A DNA stretch of 64,000 nt. Origin: Pelodera strongyloides. Lineage: Eukaryota > Nematoda > Chromadorea > Rhabditida > Rhabditidae. A program made the position numbers and the translations under genes. The stretch lies in the NCBI GenBank assembly GCA_036852015.1, contig JAANDG010000188.1:1-64000 (forward strand), written 5' to 3'. This document shows positions 48,425 to 58,126 of this stretch, piece by piece. The notes beneath the pieces are model-generated. The model had not been told where the DNA came from. It saw only the letters and a list, made by a program, of their open reading frames with translations, and did not search any database. Numbering within the stretch: position 1 is the first letter of the stretch; every line of letters starts with the position of its first letter.

Positions 48425-49250
48425 TTAAGCTCTAAGTTCTCCCTTTGGGCAAGTGGTGATGAGTACTGGGTCGACTGGTGCGTTCTTGGGACATTTCATC
48501 GGGAAGTTGACCACGCCCTCCTCATCCTGGAATAAATTAAATATGAAATTAGCATAATTTAATAATATTGGAGTTTCCAATAGAAGCATTACAGTGTATA
48601 CACTTATTACATCGTCTATCACCGCACTGCGCTCTTTCTAAATAAGAGCCGCACCAATGCGGTGCAGCTGTGCAAAGAGGCGCGAATTTGAAAATATTTG
48701 TGAATAAGATTCTAAGGGAGGAAACCGACCGTCTCGTCCGGTAGCCAGATTCCCACGCTCCTATCACAAATGAACGGGAATACGGTGGCTTGATTATCTC
48801 CCGAATCCATTGAAGTATTCCTACACACTCCCGCCATAACCCACTGCTCCTTTAGATGAACACGCACGATTTTGAATTTGTTCAGTTCGACGCACTCGGA
48901 ACGGCACGCTGAATTTGTTGTTTAATTTATATTTATGTTTATTCGATTAGTTAGAAAGTTTCCGTGCAAATTTGAAAAAACTACCTCTCACTCCGGAGTG
49001 GTGTTTTTGTAAAAATTATTCACAACTGAGGCAGACTTACAAATAAACTACCAGACAAGGACCGATTGGTAGTTTCAAAGGTAGCGTATTGTTCGTATGA
49101 GTATGAGATATGGTGGTAATGCTCTTTACCCTTTATGGGGGTGTATATAATTTATTAAGTATAAATATTGTGAAACTCACAACCAACAGCTCCAGGTGAC
49201 ACCTCATAGAGGAAAAATATAGCAATAATAGCAAGTAGACGGCAGATCAT
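48425..49250 (-). CDS. small secreted cysteine-containing protein, three exons
   Basis: Exons on minus: 49181-49250, 48730-48908, 48425-48526; 116 aa plus stop. The ATG lies 2 nt after a TTGTTTCAG acceptor, as in trans-spliced mRNAs. Residues 1-23 are a signal peptide (MICRLLAIIAIFFLYEVSPG). The mature part has cysteines in SCRSECVEL, AGVCRNT, FPFICDRS, PMKCPKN and ITTCPKGEL, so disulfide-bonded folding is likely. The donor of exon 2 (ACG|GTCGGT) is weak, but the next in-frame codons reach a stop and the acceptor TTCCAG fits phase 0. No family recognised; an extracellular nematode-specific protein is the best description. Confidence 0.65.
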
Positions 49251-50644
49251 ATCTGAAACAATAAAATGACAACTTTTATTTAGCAAATCGGGATTCTTGA
49301 ATCGGGCAAAGATAATATTTAGAGAAACAAATTTCGAATACATTTTTTTCAAAGACAACATTGTTTTTATACAGATGGAGCAACAGCAGTACATGCGAAG
49401 AAAGTAACAATGAAATATAATGCACTTCTTACGATATTGTTGCTATTTTAAGCTACTTTTTCATGACGTTAAGTGTAACACAATTATATTCGTTTGTTTT
49501 CTGTTATTGGGAAATAAGTGGGCTTACATAGGAAACACTTTTCTTACAGGCTCCCAAAAATAGCTATTGGGTATTGTTAGACTACAAAACGTTGGCCCGT
49601 CACAAAATGGTTTTTGCCCAGCTGGTGACTGGTTCGTGACCATGTGGTGACCAGTTGATGACGGTTTTCGATGAAACGTGCTCACCACATTTGCACGAAG
49701 TGGTCACCAAATGTGCTGGCCCATGAAAAAAAAACAGTGAACCGTCACCAAATGGGTTCACCCATTTCCTATGTACCGACTAGTTCACACAAACATAAGC
49801 GCGCGAAGGGTAGAATGTGATGAGAATAAAACACCGACTGTGTTTATATTTTAAATTACGTTAAAATTATCCAATATGTGTTCATTGCCCATCTACTGTA
49901 ACAGGTGGGCGATGGAAAAAGTGGAAAAGTTAACCTTAAAAGTTACCCATTTCCCAATATTTGATTTGATTAGCTGTTTTTCATAGGGCAAAGAATCAGT
50001 TGATGAAATCATTTTGAACACAAGAATGAGTAAAAAAAAGGACACGAGAAAATTATGACGCAACCAGAAAAATTTCATACGGTTCTGGCGCTTTCAGTAT
50101 ACAGGAAGCAAGGCAGAAATCGCAAAAATTCCCACATTATGGATATCTCTGAACCGTGGCTCAAAGCATGTATGCAGCACTTATTTGGCTCACACAGGCA
50201 ATTTTGCGCCAACAAATCTTAATTTCACGAACTAGTTCCAAAGTTATCCGTGGTTTTCCGCATGTTAAATTTGTTATCATTATAGATGACCAGGCCGAAA
50301 AACTGGAGTAATTCGCCATGCGCTTGTTTATTATCACCACGTCTTGAAACGCAAGTGATATACTTTGCGTAATGCTGTATTTTCGTGGTCTACTGCTGCA
50401 TAAAGCGGTATGAAAGGTCTGCAACGTATCGTTCAAAGTTCAAAGTTCATATAATAAGACTGGCTTTCGCGTTGCGAACGCCGAGAAGCCTACTTATACC
50501 AACTCCTGAAACATAGAAAAAGAAATTAGTTTTTACGAAAAATCCTTTGCGGACATACAAAATTTCAAACTCCTTATTGGAAAGGATGACACAGGATGAG
50601 AATGAAACACAATTTGCATATAACACGTGGAAGTGCCGTACTCC
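49251..50644. other. intergenic with decayed foldback pieces
   Basis: A GGTCACCAAATG-type decayed foldback lies at about 49605-49765, and a remnant with TAAAGCGGTAT and GTCTTGAAACGC at about 50340-50415 resembles the AGCGAAATACC family. The 91-codon minus frame 50161-50436 overlaps that remnant and is not called. Confidence 0.4.
49605..49765. repeat. GGTCACCAAA-type decayed foldback
   Basis: Contains GTGGTGACCAGTTGATGACGG and complementary GTGGTCACCAAATG and CCGTCACCAAATG pieces. Related to 10290-10480 by motif. Confidence 0.5.
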
Positions 50645-50789
50645 AGAGGCCGTATTCACCAACACACAGGGAACCCTCCCTAGGCTCAAGAGCCGTCTGA
50701 ATCTCTTCTGCTCTCCCACTCTCTACGCACTCGTTAGCTCTTTGGGGAGGCCAGGGAGGGCTCCCTGCGTGTTGGTGAATACGGCCTCG
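50645..50789. repeat. foldback element, ends GAGGCCGTATTCACCAACAC
   Basis: The left arm GAGGCCGTATTCACCAACAC plus GGGAACCCTCCCT is matched by the complement GGGAGGGCTCCCTGCGTGTTGG ending ACGGCCTC. About 40-bp arms. No TTAA ends; type unknown. Confidence 0.75.
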
Positions 50790-51083
50790 GTATGTGCTCA
50801 CGAGCCTCACACCGTTCCGCTAGCAAACAAACAAAAACGTGTTTGTGAAAAGTGTGTACATATAATGAATGTTTTACAATCCTACGCTCGACTGGTTTCA
50901 ATTTTAAGTATCTACGTTTATAATGTGAGTAGTACATTATTGTAAATGATAAACTGTTGTGTCTCAGGACGGAAAAAAGACAAAATAAGATAGAAATGAG
51001 AGAAGAAAGAACTAGAAAGTGAACTTATTCGTTACAACATAAATGATGTACTATCAGGTAAAGTGAAATTGAACAAAAATGAT

Positions 51084-51668
51084 TTAAAGGGTGAGGTCCA
51101 CCTCAGAAAATAAAAAAGTTATTAGTTTTATTAGATTTCCCGTGTCTGTATCTACCAGAATAACTAAAACAAATTTGGCAGAAAATTATTTCCAACGAAA
51201 TATGGAGCAAAAAATAGCCCTCCAGTACCATTATTACGATCGGCGTCGATGGGGTGTGGTGCATGATAAACCGCGCTATCACTACCGTTGTTTGGGGACA
51301 ATAAAAGGGCGGGATTATGGCTGTGCGTTTGTTGCTTTTTTAAAACCATGCGTTTTATTTTTTTGCCAAGCTAAACAAAGCACAATTAATCCCGTCTTCG
51401 TCATTTGTATTGCATTGTAGTTATTTTAGAACATATTTTTTGTTTGTAATTTTTTTCGAAAATTTTTCAAAAAAAATTTTCTTCTCAACCAACATGTAAA
51501 AAGGATACCAGGCTACCGTAATCCGAGGTACTCAAGCTGGACCATTTTTTGCTCATATTTCGTTGGAAATAATTTTCTGTCAAATTTGTTTTAGTTATTC
51601 TGGTAGATACAGACACGGGGAATCTAATAAAAATAATAGCTTTTTTGTTTTCTGAGGTGGACCTCAGA
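51084..51668. mobile_element. TTAA-type foldback element, family AGGGTGAGGTCCACCTC, right end lost
   Basis: Left end TTAA-AGGGTGAGGTCCACCTC with long arms (TTATTTCCAACGAAATATGG and complement). The right arm stops at GAGGTGGACCTCA; the expected CCCTTTAA is missing and the next element starts 9 bp later. Non-coding. Confidence 0.8.
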
Positions 51669-51676
51669 AAGACCTC

Positions 51677-52092
51677 AGGATCGCAGTCACTTCAAATTCG
51701 CCTTTTTACTTCAATTATCCATAAACATGAAAAAGCACCTAGAAAAATACCATTCCAGTGCCAATTTACTGAAAAATTAACCCAGGGAAAGAAATCCCCT
51801 CGGTTGTGTTCTGATAACGTACAGTATGACAAAGACAACTGAGACAGTAGAGCACACACTTTCCCTCTTCCCGGTTTTTCTTTGTTTTGTCATCATTGGC
51901 AACCGGCCAAGTCCCGTTGCGATTTAGAAAACACCCCATTTTGTCTAAAATCAAAACTCAACCGAAGGGATTTCTTTCCCTGTGATCAATATTCCGTAAA
52001 TCGGTATTGGAAAGGTATTTTTCTAGGTATCTTTTTATATTTATTGATAATTGAATTAAAAAGGCGAACTTGAAGTGACTGCGATCCTTTAA
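51677..52092. mobile_element. foldback element, family AGGATCGCAGTCACT, copy 2
   Basis: Left end AGGATCGCAGTCACTT without TTAA. The right end is AAGTGACTGCGATCCT followed by TTAA at 52089-52092. The interior arms (ACCGAAGGGATTTCTTTCCC type) differ from the copy at 2175-2614, so only the ends are shared. Confidence 0.8.
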
Positions 52093-52662
52093 AGGTGAAA
52101 AGTCTATTTCAAGGAACGAACAGAAACGTGGTCATGGGATACAAATATCACCATAAAACTATACTAATAGATACGTTTAAAGGGATGGGTTCATGTCAGT
52201 CGTTGGTTTTCTATATCGACCCAGAATCCAACAGTGAACTACTGGTGATACGTGTGCGCGGCATGGGATATGCCTGAGGAAACGGGGTGGCGCGGCGAGA
52301 ACATGGCGAAGGTCTGGCGAAGGTTGAAGAAAGAAAAGATTCGCGTCGGAGAGGTAGGCGTTCCTGTTTTCTGCGCCTTGCCCATAATAATTTCAAGTTA
52401 CGTGCGCTTTGTTACAAGTTAGCAGTGCGAAGGAAATATTCGTAAATCTCACATAAGTCAGAATATGTGCTATTCAAAAACACGTCTATTATCAAGCCGA
52501 GCCAAGGATACATCATTTTATCAGATCTAACGTCATTGTAAGCTAGGTGAATGCATCGTAACTTGTCTAGGTTCACTGTTAACGTGTGAAAACTTCGACA
52601 TTCCCTTGCAATATGCGATAGAAGAAAATGTATGTCAAGCAAAATAAACCATAGTGCATTTA
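52093..52662. other. intergenic, one foldback end
   Basis: A single TTAA-AGGGATGGGTTCATG end at 52177 resembles the AGGGATAGGTTCATCTC family, but no matching right end was seen. No gene. Confidence 0.4.
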
Positions 52663-52763
52663 CGAAACTTGGCCGGTGCGCGGCCTACACCAGGCCCGAA
52701 AGGGTAGACCGCCGCACCAGTGTCCACCCCTTTTTTGTAAGCCGCGCACCGGCATAAGTTTCG
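52663..52763. repeat. GC-rich foldback, family GAAACTTGGCCGGTGCGCGG, copy 2
   Basis: Left CGAAACTTGGCCGGTGCGCGG and right GCCGCGCACCGGCATAAGTTTCG. Same family as 29653-29779. Confidence 0.75.
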
Positions 52764-54118
52764 CGTTGTGCAACGCAAAACATTGCTTACAAAACGCTCC
52801 CGTACAAATAAGAAATAGAAAATGAGCAACTGGTAAGCAACCGCAACATATAAGGAAGAAATAGTTTCTTCTCTTTCTCTTTCCTATTTATAATTGACAA
52901 ATGAAACCGTTCATGAAACGATCACAAGTTAATAGAAATATGAGTAGAGAGAAATAATGTTGCTAAACGATAAACAAGACACATTATGAAAAATGTTGTT
53001 CCCATCCCAGTTCCCATTTTTTATATATAGAAAGATTACATCATTTGTAAAAAAATCAGGTGGTTAACGCTCTATGGTCACGTATTTAATTTCAACATAC
53101 AACGTTATAAAAAACCTTTTCCTGTTATTTTGAGCTGTTTTTGGGAGATCTCTGGGAGTGGGATAGTTTTCTTTTCGGTTAAGTAATTGATGAAAAATCA
53201 TGTGTGGTTGAAAAAAAACTGGTAAAAAACCGATATTATAACCTAAATGCGCAAGGAGACGAGACAAACAATAAGATATCAGAGATTTCACAACTATTTA
53301 TCAACCATGTCGAGGTCTATGCGTAGAGTTTAGAGTGTTTTTTGAACATTCTGCCGATAGAATCATTCTTTCAAGGCTGACCTTGGTTTATATTACCACA
53401 TAAGGATATCCGGAAAAGAAAAAAAAACAGGAATATTTAGTTCCTGTATGTATTTCAGTGGTGTGCATACTGAGAAATAGCGTAGAAAATTTGTGGGCTC
53501 CCGGGCTAAGTTTTACCTAAGTTGAAAATACGGTAGTTTTGCCAGCAACCAGCCAGCGCACTAAAAGTACAAAATATGAAACTAATTGTAGGGGTACATT
53601 CCTTTAACGTACCACCTTTCTGCCAAAGTGAGCGTAAGAGAGCTCAAGAAAGCCAATTTGTCAACGGTAAACGTTTCAAAAGAGAGAAGGAAACTTTCCC
53701 AAAATGAGAAAACCAGACATTTGACGGCGGAAGAAAGGCCAATTAGCTAGAGTAATTGCAGGTAATCGCTGGCTCTTTTAAAGGGTAATCCATCGTTTTG
53801 TGACTTTCGAAGTTGTGTTTTTTTTTTTGAAGAATGCATCAGTTGTGAAGGTTGGATGGCCGTACATATAAGGCAGTATAGTACCCTGAAATATGGAGCT
53901 CAGCTCGTTAAGGATGGGTAGTCTAAACACAGTTTCATAGATATAAAGTTTTATTCAATTCTGCTGTGTAGACCACTGTAAGATGCAGACGTCAAAAAAA
54001 CGTGTTGAATAAGTGTGCAGACTTGAAAGTTTGAAAGGCAACAATTGAAATGCAAAAAAATGAAGAGTTTGTAGGATTGACCACATTTTCCAAAGAAACT
54101 AATTTTTGACCGAAAGGG
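52764..54118. other. intergenic, nothing recognised
   Basis: AT-rich, no gene with splice context and no clear repeat. Confidence 0.4.
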
Positions 54119-54136
54119 GTAAGTACTAGGATGTTG

Positions 54137-54327
54137 TTCTGCGAATTCGCACCGGAAAAAAACCAAAAAGAATTTTCTTGGAATTCTTTTTGGATTTCTT
54201 GCTCTACGAATTCGCAGTATTTCCTGTGCGAATTCGCAGTGCAAAATCCTAGGCGAGAGAGCAGGCACTGCGCAGAGGGTGAAGAGGGTGAAAGGTTTTT
54301 TTTACGTTTTTCGGTGCGAATTCGCAA
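54137..54327. repeat. cluster of the palindrome TGCGAATTCGCA
   Basis: Four copies of the 12-bp palindrome TGCGAATTCGCA or one-base variants, at about 54140, 54206, 54227 and 54315. A further inverted pair CCAAAAAGAATT and its complement lies between them. Confidence 0.75.
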
Positions 54328-54769
54328 TCCATTAACAGAGTAGCTAGGCTAGGGCTAAGTTGCCGTAGACGCGGACGAATTAGGGTTTTTTTTCGGTTCT
54401 TTAGATCCGATGAAGATTATTGAAAAGTTTTGAGATAACATCATGTCTTTCACGGTTAATTTGAAAATAAAGGCAGGGTAGTCAGTAAATAAAAGAATAA
54501 AAGGAATCAAGGAGCGCTTGATTGTGTTCTTTTCTTCCCAAGGAAATCAAATTGACTCGTGCCATTGAGTGCCTTTGAGAAAGAATGTTGAGCCACGCAA
54601 AAACAACTCTTTTGAAAATGGCGTATCACTGTTCAAAACACTGGATATAAAGAAATCTCGTAAATATAAAGTTGCATAAAATAGGTAAACTTGATTTTCG
54701 AAGAAAACATTTTCGAATCTTACCTTTGAGCAAATTTGCTAGCAGAAGTTGATGAAGCTAAGGGCTAAG

Positions 54770-55012
54770 GGCTCATTCGAGTTGGGCAAAATGCATAAAT
54801 TTCGCGAAATAATCAGTTCGAGTTCACTGTTAGCCAGAGTTAGCGCGCTGCGAAATATCCCGCTCATATGAGAGACGCAGAGTTTTGAAGATATTTGTTT
54901 CCTGGGCCCTAATTATTTGTCAACAATTATTTGTCAACAATCTCTCGCCTTATCAACTCGAACAGAATTGTTCGCGAAATTTATCCATTTTTCCCAACTC
55001 GAATGCGCCCTC
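54770..55012. repeat. foldback element, ends GGGC(T/G)CATTCGAGTTGGG
   Basis: Left arm GCTCATTCGAGTTGGGCAAA through ATAAATTTCGCGAA. The right arm is the complement, ending CCCAACTCGAATGCGCCC. The outer motif resembles the GGGCGCGTTCGGGATT ends of the nested element at 58845-59116. It sits immediately before a TTAA foldback. Confidence 0.75.
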
Positions 55013-55016
55013 AGTG

Positions 55017-55199
55017 TTAAAGCGAAATACCGGCCGGTTTTTGAAACGCATTGCATACACCAGCATTGTTATGCAGCTTATGCAAATGAGCAAGAATTAG
55101 AGTAAAAACTAGACCCCATTTAGACCCCTCGTTGCATGAATGCATAGGAATGCAAGTACTTGAGATGCGTTTCAAAAACCGGCCGGTATTTCGCTTTAA
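55017..55199. mobile_element. TTAA-flanked foldback element, family AGCGAAATACCGGCCGG, copy c
   Basis: Both TTAA sites intact (55017 and 55196). Arms AGCGAAATACCGGCCGGTTT and its complement are perfect. The best-preserved copy of the family. Confidence 0.9.
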
Positions 55200-56818
55200 G
55201 CCTTCGAGCTATTTAGTAAAAGAAATTTTTACATAGATATAAAACTGGACAATAGTGTGTGCAGGCAACAGCCTTGTACATGCACGCCTAGTATGGAAAA
55301 CTGTTTAATTCAACTAAAAAAGGACGATTGTTGGTTTGACACGACTAGAACTATACGTTGTAGGCAGAATTGTGAAAGGTCGAGCTGGAGAAAAACTTCA
55401 ATACTCTACTTCCGAATACTACTAAGTAATAGACAATTAAGAAATTTACTATAGGGGACGTAATGTTTCAAGAAATACACATAACTTCTTTGTTGACAGA
55501 GAACACAATATTGCATGAGATCGCATATTGTAGAAGCTATTAGCAAACTAATTATGACAGGTTAATATGTAAAACAAGCTTATACATATGGCTCTCCATG
55601 AGTTGCATCGCTGACACGTATGCGATGTATCGTTTACAACACATCCAAAAATATAACGCAGCTTCGTCATAATTATGAAAAGACCCAGCAAGCACTGATA
55701 TAATAAAACAACATGGCTTAAGGGAAACAAATGGACAATTTGGCCAATTTATATGCCTAACCAATTCAGTTATAGCTCTCTTAAATGCTCTCTATATTTG
55801 TCAAGTGCCCCCCAACTTATGCAATGATTTCAAGAATGACAATTGCGTGAATGTATTGAAATAATAAAATTTACAAGTGACAATTCTCAAGTGTCAACAT
55901 GACAATAGTCCTCCAGCCTGTCACACTCACTGAAGTGTGCACTCAAATTAGAATACGAGCTTACTTGCTTTGTTAACATTTAAAGAGCAACCACTTCAGT
56001 AGAAAAATTGAGGTGTCGGTTTCTTAGAGGTCTGTGACGAGAACCATCTTTACACGTTTTCTATACAACATAAATGATTGTTTGAAACTCTTCGTTCCTG
56101 AATGAAAACTAATTTCACGCGACAGTAGTTCCACGGCATGGCTACGTATTGTATACCACAACAAAAACGAATTCTTTATTTTCTGCTCCATTCGCCATCT
56201 TATGCCAATTTGCATACTCAATGCGCAGAAATTGGAATATTTTTGAGATGTAAATTGTATCTCTATTCTTTCACAGTGCGGATTCAATATTCTGGGATGA
56301 AGCCGAGTAAAGTAGGCCTTTTTTGGATGTTTAGCATGTCATGAGTTTAGGTGTTAGTAGTTAGTACAGTTAGCAGTGGCGTAATGAGAAAGCACAACAG
56401 TGTTCATATGGAATTAGTAGAGTTCATTATGTATTGTAGTGCAGTGCAAAAAAAAATGTATTAAGACGGCCTCAATTTCCGAATTTCGCGAAAGTATAAT
56501 TAGTTCAGACACGTCTCAACACAAGTCTCGCTTGTTCGGCATCATCTCGCCAAAGTGGAGATAAAACATTTGACAAGAGAAGGAATGTGGTAAGTGTGGA
56601 GAATATTCATATTCATATACCCGAAACTACTTACTCATTTTCTGCTCCTTGAAAGCTCCCGTGGTTTTCTATGTGCGTGGGCACTGTAGACGTAGCGCAT
56701 CAAAAAGTGCGCAGGGATGTCGCGGCGCACGCGCTGAGTATTTACACGATAGCGTGGCAAAGAATTAGTTGGAGCCACGTTACACGAGAAATTCCTCCCC
56801 TATCAATCCTATTTCTAG
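55200..56818. other. intergenic, nothing recognised
   Basis: No exon-like sequence with good sites, no repeat of note. Ends with a CCTATTTCTAG trans-splice-type acceptor for the next gene. Confidence 0.4.
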
Positions 56819-56863
56819 AGTTTTGCCTTGGACACTGATCAAACCCAATGCACTGCTGCTCCA

Positions 56864-57768
56864 ATGAAACGAATGAGTGCTGGAAAGAGCCAGAAGGAAG
56901 ACAAGTCGACCAAGACTAAGGTTAGATAATTAGTAATTAAAGGGTCAGGCCCATTTCAAATTACCCCTATTTTTGATGACTCCATCGGATTCTCCGTTTC
57001 AAATATAGTAGGCCGAATTTTTTTCCAATTTTCAGTCGCAATATTCACGCAGTATTCAGCAATTTACCATGGCCAGTCATATCCAACTATATATCGCAGT
57101 TGTCACGCCCCTCCGCGCTAATTGGGCAATATGCTCTATGCGATATTGGCCAATCAGCGCGAATGGGCGTGATGACTGCGATTGATTGTTGTGTATGACT
57201 GGCCATGGTAAAATGCTGAAAACTGCGTGAATATTGCGACTGAAAATTGGAAAAAAATTCAGCCTACTATATTTGAAACGCGATGGAGTCATCAAAAATA
57301 GGGGTAATTTTAAATGGGCCTGACCCTTTAATACTGACTCAGTTGATAAATTGTAGGTAATTACGACAGTTAGTCTCCCCAGTAAACCAGTACACGCCAT
57401 AAGGGTTCCACTTTCTATAATAGTCTACGTTGGCCGCACCAGTTTCGAAAGTTGGTGCTTATAGACATTGACAATACTAACTCACATAAAATAGGTGAAC
57501 ATGCTTAACTAGAAACAGCATATTTTTATAATATACCATGTTTCAGAGCGAGAAGAAATCAAAGCGGGAGAAGGTATTTTTCAATCTTAGTATTATCTTG
57601 AAGTCGTTCTTAAAAACATTCTTATTGCTGCATTATCTTCCTTCAGACCCTAGATTAAATCATAACTTTCTTCAGGAGAAAAGTCCCGCAAAAGGCGCTA
57701 GTAAAAGTACAAAAGAGAAAGAGAAATCTGCGACGAGAAGCTCCAAGAAGATTATTAAGGCTAGTTAA
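56864..57768 (+). CDS. lysine-rich 58-aa protein, first gene of a likely operon
   Basis: Exons 56864-56920, 57547-57573, 57676-57768; 58 aa. Acceptor TTTCTAG 45 nt before the ATG suggests trans-splicing. About half of the residues are Lys, Ser, Glu or Arg (SQKEDKSTKTK, KKSKREK, STKEKEKSATRSSKK), a low-complexity basic protein that could bind nucleic acid. The first intron carries a TTAA foldback element (56937-57331). It stops 127 nt before the start of the next gene on the same strand, in frame-incompatible fashion, so the two are separate proteins. No family recognised. Confidence 0.55.
56937..57331. mobile_element. TTAA-flanked foldback element, family AGGGTCAGGCCCATTTC, copy 2
   Basis: TTAA at 56937 and 57328, same ends and arms as 19246-19663. 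It starts 16 bp after the exon 1 donor of the lysine-rich gene. Confidence 0.88.
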
Positions 57769-57895
57769 AAAAAAATAGTTTCTTAATCCATTGACTTTAT
57801 AGCTTTCTTTGTTGATGGAGTTAGCCTAACCTCCTTTTTTTAGTGAAAAAGGGTAATTACATATCCTAATTAGCCTAATTGTTTAGTCGGAACCA

Positions 57896-58090
57896 ATGCT
57901 CCGCCTCCTTGGTTCGGCATATTTTCTCGAATGGCAACAGACTGCATTTCAAGCGTATACAAGATCAATCAATGAGTTGTTCCTGAAACCACTCATGGAA
58001 AGCGTGTATAAGACCAAGATTAAGGAAGGTAATGGACTAGATTGATTATAATAATTGAGCTAGATTGTGCTCTCATTTCACAGACCTTCC

Positions 58091-58126
<36 letters not shown>

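Noticed and set aside
50161..50436. 91-codon minus-strand frame
   Set aside because: Overlaps a decayed foldback remnant and lacks splice or start context.
51091..51420. 109-codon plus-strand frame
   Set aside because: Lies within a foldback element; palindromic arms give chance frames on both strands.
57769..57895. Joining the lysine-rich gene and the 383-aa gene as one protein
   Set aside because: The only donor-like GT near the stop would put the next exon out of frame.
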